From the NCBI GenBank assembly GCA_963716115.1, contig CAVQSZ010000034.1, positions 1-64,000 on the forward strand: 64,000 nucleotides of DNA, written 5' to 3'. This stretch comes from AP-15 sp963716115 (GTDB lineage Bacteria > Pseudomonadota > Alphaproteobacteria > ATCC43930 > CGMCC-115725). The notes below the pieces were generated by a model, which was not told where the DNA came from, did not search any database, and saw only the letters and a program-made list of their open reading frames with translations. Shown piece by piece: positions 41,907 to 49,098 of this stretch. Position numbers and translations under genes: made by a program. The first letter of the stretch is position 1; every line of letters begins with the position of its first letter.

Positions 41907-42488
41907 CTACCGGGCCGAGACGAGCATCGCCGCGATGCCGTCGGCGAGCTCGCCCATCGCAGCGCTGACCGCCGCGACCTCGCCCGGCGACCCCGGCGCC
42001 GGCGGCGGGGCCGAGAAGCGGAAATTGCGCAGCGCCGGCCCGCCGCGGCCCTTGAAGGCGACGCTCGCCTGGGCCTGCAGCAAAAGATTGCCGGAAGCGT
42101 CCTCGTCGAGCCGCTGCACGTTCAGCTCGACCGTCGCGTCGGGTGAGGCGGAGACCGCGCCGATTTCGGCGAGGACGATGCTCTGCGGCAGGCGCTGGCC
42201 CAGCTCCTCGACCAGCACCCGCCCGAGCATCGCGGCGAGCGGCTCGCCCCACCAGTCGTTCTCCATCACCTCGATCCGGTTGTTCTCCGACGACCGGACG
42301 ATCTGCGAGCGGTCAAGATAGCGCGCGACCGCGATCTGCTGGATGACGACGACCTTCGGCCCGCCGCCGTGAACGGCGCCCGGGACCGGGCTCACGGTGT
42401 AGAGCGCCGGGTTGGGCGACGCGCAGGCGGCGAGCGCCGCCGCCACCGCGAGCGCCGCCAGCCGTCGCCGGCGCGGCCCCGGCCTCAC
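41907..42488 (-). CDS. pqiC: PqiC-like outer-membrane lipoprotein
   Basis: A 193-residue lipoprotein with a lipobox at LAACAS (Cys near residue 22) after a basic N-terminus. The body has the DUF330/ABC_trans_aux pattern: YTVSPVPG, VVVIQQIAVARYLDRSQIV and a long C-terminal strand-helix region. In E. coli PqiC anchors the PqiAB intermembrane lipid transport tunnel to the outer membrane. The gene starts inside the stop codon of pqiB (ATGA), so translation is coupled. pqiA is not adjacent. Confidence 0.87.
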   Translation of the reverse strand: MRPGPRRRRLAALAVAAALAACASPNPALYTVSPVPGAVHGGGPKVVVIQQIAVARYLDRSQIVRSSENNRIEVMENDWWGEPLAAMLGRVLVEELGQRLPQSIVLAEIGAVSASPDATVELNVQRLDEDASGNLLLQAQASVAFKGRGGPALRNFRFSAPPPAPGSPGEVAAVSAAMGELADGIAAMLVSAR

Positions 42489-44182
42489 TCCAGCCCACCC
42501 TGCGGCCGGCCCTTGACCAGCGCCTCCGGATGGCGCGTCAACAGGTCGGCGAGCGAGCGGATCGAGCGTACCGCGTCGTTGAGCTGCGCCATCAGCCGCC
42601 CCAAATCACGGTTGAACTTGGTGTTGTCGCCATAGCCGTTATCGAGCGAGAGCACCAGCTTGTTGGCGCTGGTCAGGGTCTTTTGCAGCCCGGTGGCGAT
42701 CTCGGGCAATTGCCTGACCGCCGGGCCGACCCCGGTGTCGAGGCGCTGAACCAAGCCCTGCGCCGAGGCGATCATGCCGGCGAGGTCGGTCAGCGCCTTC
42801 TTCATCTGCGCGCCCTGGGCGACCTCGTCGACCGATTTCAGGATGCCGTCGAGGCGCTGCCCGATCTGATCGAACGGGATCGCGCTGACCTTGTTCAACA
42901 GGTCGGTCGCCGATGCCTGCAACCCGGCAAAGCCGCCCCCCGGCGCCGTGGGAAGGACAAAATCCTCGTCCTTCATGGTCATCGCCACCGGCGGCGCGTT
43001 CGAGACAAAGTCGAGAGCGACCATCTGCTGCCCGGTGATCAGGCTGGTGCTCTGCAGCTCGGCCCGCAATCCCCTCTTGAGGAGCTCCTGCACCGCATCC
43101 TCTGTGCTCTTGAACACCGCCTTGCCGCCGACGCCGAGGATCCGCTCGGGCTCGACCTCGTAGCGCACCGGCGCCACGATCGCGTCCTTCTCGCGATCGT
43201 AGGCCAACCCCACCTCGGTGACGCGTCCGACGACGAGGCCGTGCATCGTCACCTCCGAGCCCGGCGCCAGTCCGCGCACCGAGCCGGGGAAGTACGAGAT
43301 TACCGGTATCTTGCGGGTGTAGGAGGCGGCGTTTGCGGTGTCGCGGTCGCGGAACAGCGGGAAGACATGCTTTTCCGAGGTCTCGGCTGCCTTGACCGCC
43401 AATTTCGGCGTCTCGAAGGCGATGCCGCCGAGCAGCAGCGCGCGCAGCGATTCGACCTTGAAATCGATCCCCGCCCCGCCGAGGCTCACCGACAGCCCGG
43501 ACGCGTTCCAGAACCGGGTCTCGTCCTTCACATAATTGTCGTAGGGCGCGCGGACGAAGGCGTGGATCGTCACATATTCGGCCATGTCGGCGATGTCCCA
43601 GCCGAGCACCTGGCCGACCTCGAGGTCGCGGAAGAAGATCGGCGAGCCGACCGAGATCGAGCCGATGCGCCGCGACGTCAACAGGAAGATCCTCCCCGGA
43701 ACATGCGAGCCGAGGATCGGCGGGTCCTCGCTGCCGACGAACTCGCGCTTTTTGTTGCCGGCCGTCGCGGCCGGCAGCATGCCGATATAGGAGCCGGAGA
43801 GCACCGTCTCGAGGCCGGAGATGTTGCCGGCAAAGAGCCGCGGCTTGACCACCCAGAACACCGCGCCATCGGTCAGGAGCGGCTCGGCCTCGTGGGTGGT
43901 CGCGACGGTGACGACGACGTGGCTGCGGTCCGGCGACAATTCCAGGCGCTTGACCGTGCCGAAGGTGATGTCCTTGTACTTGAGCTGCGACTGGCCTGCG
44001 GTGAGCCCCTCGCCGCCGTCGAAGCTGATCTGGATCGTCGGCCCTTCTTTCGACAGCGTATCCCAGGCGAGCCACGCGCCGATCGCGACCGCGACCAGCG
44101 GCACCGCCCAGATGATCGAGATGCGCCGCGAGCGCCGCGTCGCCGCCTGCGCCAGCGCCGGCGGATCGCCCAAGTCGGTCAT
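42485..44182 (-). CDS. pqiB: PqiB-type MCE-domain protein
   Basis: A 565-residue periplasm-spanning protein anchored by one N-terminal helix (IIWAVPLVAVAIGAWLAW). It carries repeated MCE domains (segments beginning GPTIQISFDGGEGLTAGQSQL, ISVGSPIFFRDLEVGQVL and VISYFPGSVRGLAPGSEV) and a C-terminal alpha-helical stretch that forms the needle-like tunnel. PqiB moves lipids between the inner and outer membranes. ATG 44182 is preferred over upstream in-frame codons because GGGGGAG lies 6 bp before it. Partner pqiC overlaps it by 4 bp. Confidence 0.9.
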   Translation of the reverse strand: MTDLGDPPALAQAATRRSRRISIIWAVPLVAVAIGAWLAWDTLSKEGPTIQISFDGGEGLTAGQSQLKYKDITFGTVKRLELSPDRSHVVVTVATTHEAEPLLTDGAVFWVVKPRLFAGNISGLETVLSGSYIGMLPAATAGNKKREFVGSEDPPILGSHVPGRIFLLTSRRIGSISVGSPIFFRDLEVGQVLGWDIADMAEYVTIHAFVRAPYDNYVKDETRFWNASGLSVSLGGAGIDFKVESLRALLLGGIAFETPKLAVKAAETSEKHVFPLFRDRDTANAASYTRKIPVISYFPGSVRGLAPGSEVTMHGLVVGRVTEVGLAYDREKDAIVAPVRYEVEPERILGVGGKAVFKSTEDAVQELLKRGLRAELQSTSLITGQQMVALDFVSNAPPVAMTMKDEDFVLPTAPGGGFAGLQASATDLLNKVSAIPFDQIGQRLDGILKSVDEVAQGAQMKKALTDLAGMIASAQGLVQRLDTGVGPAVRQLPEIATGLQKTLTSANKLVLSLDNGYGDNTKFNRDLGRLMAQLNDAVRSIRSLADLLTRHPEALVKGRPQGGLE

Positions 44183-44352
44183 GTCAGGCTCCCCCTCGGG
44201 CATCTCTCGCCAGCTCAATATCTCACGGCCGCGAGGTCGCGGTCTGCATCCGAAAGCCCGAGCGTCGATCGGCTCTCGCGATTAACCGTATCTCGCTGCT
44301 GATTTCGCCGCCGCCGCAACCGACGCCAAGACCGCAACGCCCGTGCAATTCG

Positions 44353-44628
44353 CTATCGCGGTCCGCGCCGGTTCACCGGCCCGCCGGCATTGACGCCCGC
44401 ACCCGGCGCGCCAACTCCAACACCGGGCGCGACGCCGACGCCTGCCGCGCCGGCTCCCACGCCCGGTCGCGCGCCGACGCCAGGCGCGCCGACGCCGGCA
44501 TGCGGGCGGGCAACGCATCCTTTGGGGACCCCGACGCTTTTGCAGTAAACGACGGCCTCGGCGCTGCCCACGGCGATTGTCGTCGCGAATACCACAGCGA
44601 GACCCGAAATAGTGGCTAGTCTTTTCAT
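44353..44628 (-). CDS. Secreted Gly/Val/Pro repeat protein
   Basis: A 91-residue exported protein. The signal peptide (LATISGLAVVFATTIAVGSAEA) is followed by a short cysteine region (VVYCKSVGVPKGCVARP) and then a low-complexity tail of GVGAPGVGARPGVGAG-type repeats, elastin-like in composition. The Cys motif resembles small periplasmic proteins of unknown function seen in Rhizobiales-like genomes. ATG 44628 has AGGAGCG 6 bp upstream. The function is unknown; a surface or matrix role is a guess. Confidence 0.68.
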   Translation of the reverse strand: MKRLATISGLAVVFATTIAVGSAEAVVYCKSVGVPKGCVARPHAGVGAPGVGARPGVGAGAAGVGVAPGVGVGAPGAGVNAGGPVNRRGPR

Positions 44629-44732
44629 TTCACGCTCCTGATCCAAGCTGATATGACGACCCAAGGCGGGTCCCCGATCTCTGTCCAAGGTGCGCCGTCG
44701 GAAGCGCTCGTCCGGCGCACAAGCGCACGTTG

Positions 44733-45305
44733 CTACTCATCCTCGAGCGGCGGCAGCAGCCGGTGCGAGAGCGTGCGCGGCAGGATCCCGAGCCGGCGCG
44801 GGTCCTCGAACGAGACCGGGCGCCGGGCATAGACGACAAAGCCCGCGCGCTGATAGGTGGCCAGCGCCTTGGGGTGGTCCCAGGTCGAGGTGTGCAGCCA
44901 AAAGCGGTCGATCGGCCGCGCCGTCCAGGCCCGGTCGATCGCCGCCTGCAACAGGTAGGGGCCGAGCCCGCGGCCAATGAAATCGGGGAGGAGGCCGAAA
45001 TAGCACAGCTTGGTCTCGCGCCGGGCGGCGGCGTCGAGCTCGAAAAAGCCGGCCGGCGCGCCGCGCACGTAGAGCGCGAAGACCTCGACCGTCGGCCTGG
45101 CGATCAGGGCGGAGAGCGCCCTGTCGTCGACGAGGCGGCGCTCGTACCACAGCCACGGCTCGCCGACCGTGTTGTAGAGGTAGCGGTAGAACGCGACCGG
45201 GCAGTCCTCGACCTGCATCAACGCCAGCTTGTCGAGCGGCGCCGGGACGCGCCGACCGGCCGGCCGCGCCAGCATTTCGAGATAGGTGATCGTATCGTCG
45301 AGCAT
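44733..45305 (-). CDS. GNAT-family N-acetyltransferase
   Basis: A 190-residue acetyltransferase. The acetyl-CoA-binding segment LLPDFIGRGLGPYLLQAAI (about residues 108-126, the G-x-G-x-G/A loop) and strand YFGLLP define the GNAT fold. WLHTSTWDHPKALATYQRAGF is the following motif B. The acceptor is unknown. It starts 11 bp after the EVE-domain gene stop, so the two are probably co-transcribed. Confidence 0.87.
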   Translation of the reverse strand: MLDDTITYLEMLARPAGRRVPAPLDKLALMQVEDCPVAFYRYLYNTVGEPWLWYERRLVDDRALSALIARPTVEVFALYVRGAPAGFFELDAAARRETKLCYFGLLPDFIGRGLGPYLLQAAIDRAWTARPIDRFWLHTSTWDHPKALATYQRAGFVVYARRPVSFEDPRRLGILPRTLSHRLLPPLEDE

Positions 45306-45316
45306 GGCGCGGCCGC

Positions 45317-45730
45317 TCAGGCCGGAACCCCGGCCATCGCGCACACCACCGCCCATTCGCGATCGGTGACCGGGCACACCGAAAGCCGCGACTGGCGCAG
45401 CAGCGACATCCCGGCGAGGTCGGGAGCGGCCTTCATCGCGGCGAGGCTGACCGGCTGGGCGACCGGCATGACGGATTTGATGTCGACCATGCCGAGCTTG
45501 CCGCTGTGGTCGGCGGGGTCCGGGTAGAAGGTCTTGACCACCTCGGCGACGCCGACCACCTCGCGGCCCTCGTTCGAGTGATAGAAAAAGGCGCGGTCGC
45601 CGAGCTTCATCGCCCGCAGATTGTTGAGCGCCTGGGCGTTGCGCACCCCGTCCCAATGGGTCCGGCCGTCGGCGACGAGCCGTTCCCAGGAATAGCTCGA
45701 CGGCTCCGATTTCAACAGCCAATAGGCCAT
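45317..45730 (-). CDS. EVE-domain protein
   Basis: A 137-residue EVE-domain (PUA-like fold) protein, related to THYN1. Family motifs are MAYWLLKSEPSSYSWERL at the start, WDGVRNAQALNNLRAMKLGD and FFYHSNEGREVVGVAEV, ending with RQSRLSVCPVT. EVE domains bind modified bases in DNA or RNA. ATG 45730 follows GGAGG. It precedes the GNAT gene by 11 bp. Confidence 0.9.
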   Translation of the reverse strand: MAYWLLKSEPSSYSWERLVADGRTHWDGVRNAQALNNLRAMKLGDRAFFYHSNEGREVVGVAEVVKTFYPDPADHSGKLGMVDIKSVMPVAQPVSLAAMKAAPDLAGMSLLRQSRLSVCPVTDREWAVVCAMAGVPA

Positions 45731-45770
45731 CGCCTCCTCCCCATAACCGAATTGGCGCATCATAAGAGAT

Positions 45771-45897
45771 TGTCATTGCGAGCCCACGGGTCGGCGCGAG
45801 ACGCCGCCCGAGGACAGGCTCCGCGAAGCAATCTCGGGCCGACATCGCTCACACCATCGAGATTGCTTCGTCGCGCGATGCGCTCCTCGCAATGACA
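45771..45897. repeat. TGTCATTGCGAGC-type palindromic repeat, copy 1
   Basis: Starts TGTCATTGCGAGC... with GCGAAGCAATCTCG, and ends ATCGAGATTGCTTCGTCGCG...CTCCTCGCAATGACA, so the ends face each other in inverted orientation. The same element occurs at 60654-60733 with the arms in the opposite order. It fills the space between the thpR and EVE genes. Confidence 0.75.
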
Positions 45898-45901
45898 AAT
45901 T

Positions 45902-46435
45902 CTAATGGCGCAGCGGATAGTCGGCCTGCTCCTCGTAGACCGAGCCGGCCTTGGTCCGAAAGCTGGCGATCAGGCTGAACTTTTCGACCGGCAGCGGGTC
46001 GGCGCGAAACCCGGCATGAAGCGCTAGAAAGTCCTGCAGCTGGTCGAGCGCCGGGTGCTTGAACCGCGCCAGGGTCACGTGCGGCGAAAACCGGCGCGGC
46101 TCCGGCGGCAACCCGGCCCGGATCAGCGCCTGCTCGATCCTGTCGCGCAGCGCGGCGAGCTCGGGGCTGCGCTCGGCCCCGACCCAGAGCTGGCGCGGCT
46201 TGTCGCCGAACACCCCGGCGCCGGCGAGCCGCAGCGCAAACGGCCGGGCGCGCAGCCGCGACAGCGCGTCGTCGACATCGGCCGTCGTATCCTCGGCGAT
46301 CTCGCCGATGAAGCGCAGGGTCAGGTGGAAATTGCCGGGGTCGACCCATTTCGCGCCGGTGACGCCCGAGCACAGCAACGACAGCTGCAATTTCAGCTCC
46401 GGCGGAAAGCCGATGCCGACGAACAGGCGCAGCAT
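45902..46435 (-). CDS. thpR: RNA 2',3'-cyclic phosphodiesterase
   Basis: A 177-residue member of the 2H phosphoesterase superfamily, formerly called 2'-5' RNA ligase. The two catalytic HxT motifs are HLTLRF (about residue 37) and HVTLARF (about 120). LFVGIGFP at the N-terminus is typical. It opens 2',3'-cyclic phosphates in RNA. It follows the FIST gene by 4 bp on the same strand. Confidence 0.9.
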   Translation of the reverse strand: MLRLFVGIGFPPELKLQLSLLCSGVTGAKWVDPGNFHLTLRFIGEIAEDTTADVDDALSRLRARPFALRLAGAGVFGDKPRQLWVGAERSPELAALRDRIEQALIRAGLPPEPRRFSPHVTLARFKHPALDQLQDFLALHAGFRADPLPVEKFSLIASFRTKAGSVYEEQADYPLRH

Positions 46436-46439
46436 GCGG

Positions 46440-47567
46440 TCACGTGAACAGAGTCAGCACGCCGGTATGACCGTACAGCCGGTCGCGCGAGATCTCGCCA
46501 TTGGCGAAAAAGCCGATCAGCGGGAAATCGCCGAGGCTCTCGCGAATGAGCCCGGTCTCGACCCCGGGCTCGCCGAAGAGGGCGGCGCCGCGGGCGACGC
46601 AGCTGACATAGACCCCGGCCTTGGGCGGCCCGTCGAGGCGGCCGGCGAGCTGGCGGACCATGCGCGCCATGTCGGCGCGCGCGCTGTCCGGGTCGCGGCG
46701 GCAGAACAGGATCGAATCGCCGGCCGCGACCTCGGCGCCGAGCACGATCCAGCCGCGGCCGGGGTCGATCGCCAGGAGATTGCGCACCAGATAGTCGCCG
46801 GTGTCGGAGCCGGCGACCGGCAGCCCGGCGAAGATCAGCCCGCCGACGCGCCGCATATCGGTCGCCAGGACCGGCCCGATGTCCTCGATGAAGACCGACA
46901 GCGCCGGGCGCCCGTCGATCGTCATCACGACATTGTCGCGCGCCTCGTCGATGCGGCGCACCGGCCCGATCGGCGAGCAGCCCTGGGTCAGCGCGGTGGC
47001 GACCGCGACCCCCGGGGCCAGCATCAGCCCCGACACCCCGTTGCCGCCGAGGCCGTCCTCGCCCGGCGTGCGGGCGACGAGCGGGCTCTCGCAGCGGTGC
47101 GAGACCAGGCCGCCGACCAGGAACGCGCCGCTCGCCCCGGCGGTGTCGACCGCGGCCTTGGTCAAATCGGGGCAGCGCGGGTCGGCATGAACCAGCGCCA
47201 GGGCCGGCTGCGAGGCTTCGATCCAGGCGGCGTGCCGGCGCGGCAGGTCCGAGCCCGGATCGCCGGTGGCGGCGAAGATGCGAAAATCGTCGGGCGGCAG
47301 CGCCGCCGTCATGACCACGGCGGCGGGCTCGTCGAACACCTCGGCAGCGGCCGAGCAGACGCCGAGCCCGACCCCGCCGACCCAGGAGCGAACCCCGGTA
47401 TGCGCGGCAAGCGCGTCGACCAGCTGCGGCAGCGCCGCGGCGGCGGGCTCGGTCGCATAGAGGATGCCGAGGTTGGCGCCCTCGACCGGGGCGAGCCCGG
47501 CGATGCAGCGGGCGGCGAGCGTCGCCGGGTCGCCGGCGGCCGCGGCCGAGGCGAACCGCGCGCTCAT
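46440..47567 (-). CDS. FIST signal-transduction protein
   Basis: A 375-residue protein with FIST N and FIST C domains, a sensory module thought to bind small ligands such as amino acids. Features are LPQLVDALAAHTGVRSWVGGVGLGVCS and VGGLVSHRCESP in the N domain and VYVSCVARGAALFGEPGVETGLI and FPLIGFFANGEISRDRLYGHTGVLTLF in the C domain, the last being the family's best signature. ATG 47567 has a GGGCGAG site. The reading frame is open upstream into the arylesterase gene, so the two could be a fusion, but the ATG, ribosome site and the nearby out-of-frame TGA favour separate genes. thpR follows after 4 bp. Confidence 0.85.
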   Translation of the reverse strand: MSARFASAAAAGDPATLAARCIAGLAPVEGANLGILYATEPAAAALPQLVDALAAHTGVRSWVGGVGLGVCSAAAEVFDEPAAVVMTAALPPDDFRIFAATGDPGSDLPRRHAAWIEASQPALALVHADPRCPDLTKAAVDTAGASGAFLVGGLVSHRCESPLVARTPGEDGLGGNGVSGLMLAPGVAVATALTQGCSPIGPVRRIDEARDNVVMTIDGRPALSVFIEDIGPVLATDMRRVGGLIFAGLPVAGSDTGDYLVRNLLAIDPGRGWIVLGAEVAAGDSILFCRRDPDSARADMARMVRQLAGRLDGPPKAGVYVSCVARGAALFGEPGVETGLIRESLGDFPLIGFFANGEISRDRLYGHTGVLTLFT

Positions 47568-48187
47568 GACGACTCGCCCTTCGACAAGGCGGGCGACGAT
47601 CGGCGCGATGCGGTCGACCAGCACCGCGACGCCGCGCTCGTTCGGATGCAGGCCATCCGGCTGATTGAGCTCAGGCTTCATCGCAACCCCCTCGAGAAAG
47701 AACGAATAGAGCGGCGCGTGATGGGCGCGCGCCAAATCGGGGAAGATCCGATCGAAGGCGTTCTGATACTCCTCGCCCCAGTTCGGCGGCGCGAGCATGC
47801 CGAGGAGCAGGATCTTCGCGCCCGCAGCCTCGATCTTTTGCATGATCTTGTCGAGGTTGTCGCGCACCGCCGCCGGGTCGATGCCGCGCAGCGCGTCGTT
47901 GGCCCCGAGCGCCAGGATAACGAGGTCGGGCTTGTCGGCGAGCGCCCAGTCGAGCCGCGCCAGCCCGCCGGCCGTGGTGTCGCCCGAGACCCCGGCGTTG
48001 ACGACGCGCGCCGCGATCCCGCGCTGGCGCAGCCACGCCTCCAGCCGCGCCGGGAACGCTTCGCCCGGCGGCAGGCCGTAGCCGGCGGTGATGCTGTCGC
48101 CGAAATCGAGGATCACCGGCGCGCGCGCTGCCGCCGGCGCCGCGGCCAGGAGCAGGCCGCAGCAGTCGCCGCGGCGAGGCCGCGCAT
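47568..48187 (-). CDS. tesA: TesA-like SGNH arylesterase, N-terminus frameshifted
   Basis: About 200 residues of a periplasmic GDSL/SGNH hydrolase of the TesA/arylesterase type. Catalytic blocks are ILDFGDSITAGYGLPPGEAFP (Ser), VVNAGVSGDTTAGGLARLDW (Gly), LVILALGANDALRGIDP (Asn) and DGLHPNERGVAVL (Asp-x2-His). A signal peptide is split: ATG 48187 gives MRGLAAATAAAC, while GLLLAAAPAAARAP is in the frame of the rest, implying a single-base deletion near 48160. The 3' end reads into the FIST gene with no stop. It is divergent from a LolD-like ABC ATPase and FtsX-like permease, the classic tesA/ybbA/ybbP arrangement, so the three probably act together. Confidence 0.8.
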
Positions 48188-48274
48188 CGCGTTGAAACGG
48201 CGATATTGCGCGCCATATCGTCGAGGATTGCGCCGGCCGCCCGGCTGCGCCGCTCCCCGTGGCATGAACGGAAG

Positions 48275-49012
48275 ATGATGAGCTCGCTTCATTCCGGCGG
48301 CCCGCTCGCGATGCTGGAGGACGTTCATCTAACACTGGGGAGCGCCGCCGGGCCCGTCAACATCCTGCGCGGCGTCTCGCTGGCGATCGGGGCCGGCGAG
48401 ACCGTGGCCCTGGTCGGCCCGTCGGGCTCCGGCAAATCGACCTTGATGATGGTGCTGGGCGGCCTGGAGCGGCCGAGCGCCGGGCGGGTGCGGATCGACG
48501 GGCGCGACCTCGGCGGGCTCGGCGAGGACGCGCTGGCCCGGCTGCGGCGGCGCGCGATCGGCATCGTGTTCCAGGCCTTTCACCTGATCCCGACGATGAC
48601 CGCGCTTGAAAACGTCGCGATCCCGTTGGAGCTCGGCGGCCGGCGCGATGCTTTCGCCGCCGCGGCGCAGGGTCTGGCCGAAGTCGGGCTCGACCACCGG
48701 CTGGCGCATTATCCGGGCCAGCTCTCCGGCGGCGAGCAGCAGCGGGTCGCCATCGCCCGCGCCTTCGTCGCCAGACCCAAGATCCTGCTTGCCGACGAGC
48801 CGACCGGAAACCTCGACGGGGCCACCGGCCGCCTCGTCATCGATTGCCTGTTCGAGCAACAGCAGCGGCACGGCGCGACATTGCTGCTGATCACCCACGA
48901 CGAGAGCCTCGCCGAGCGCTGCGGGCGGCGGGTCAGCCTGTCGGATGGCCGGGTCGTCAACGACCGCCGCACCCTGCCGGCGCGGCCCGACCCGGTGCGG
49001 CGCGCGCTGTGA
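48275..49012 (+). CDS. ybbA: LolD/YbbA-like ABC transporter ATPase
   Basis: A 245-residue ABC ATPase of the MacB/LolD/FtsE group. Walker A LVGPSGSGKST (about 51-61), Q-loop GIVFQAFHL, signature LSGGEQQRVAIARA, Walker B ILLADEPTGNLD and H-loop LLLITHDESLAE are all in place. ATG 48275 is chosen with GGAA upstream, though an adjacent ATG at 48278 is possible. It pairs with the FtsX-like permease downstream, and the arylesterase gene is divergent, matching ybbA/ybbP/tesA. The cargo is probably a lipid or lipoprotein. Confidence 0.92.
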   Translation: MMSSLHSGGPLAMLEDVHLTLGSAAGPVNILRGVSLAIGAGETVALVGPSGSGKSTLMMVLGGLERPSAGRVRIDGRDLGGLGEDALARLRRRAIGIVFQAFHLIPTMTALENVAIPLELGGRRDAFAAAAQGLAEVGLDHRLAHYPGQLSGGEQQRVAIARAFVARPKILLADEPTGNLDGATGRLVIDCLFEQQQRHGATLLLITHDESLAERCGRRVSLSDGRVVNDRRTLPARPDPVRRAL

Positions 49013-49098
49013 GCGGCCGGCCCCCGGCCGCCCTCACGCCGACGCCGGTCCCGGCCGCGGGCGAGGGCAGGGGCGGGGGCTTGCGCCGCGGCGCAGCA

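Noticed and set aside
46059..48278. Long plus-strand open frame opposite FIST/arylesterase/thpR
   Set aside because: The Arg/Asp-rich translation has no domains and covers three recognisable genes on the other strand.
49009..49098. GTG at 49009 as the start of the FtsX-like permease, with a GTGA overlap to the ATPase
   Set aside because: The extra 30 residues are low-complexity (Pro/Gly/Arg) and lack homology; the ATG at 49099 directly precedes the membrane-protein N-terminus. The overlap is nevertheless attractive, so this is not certain.
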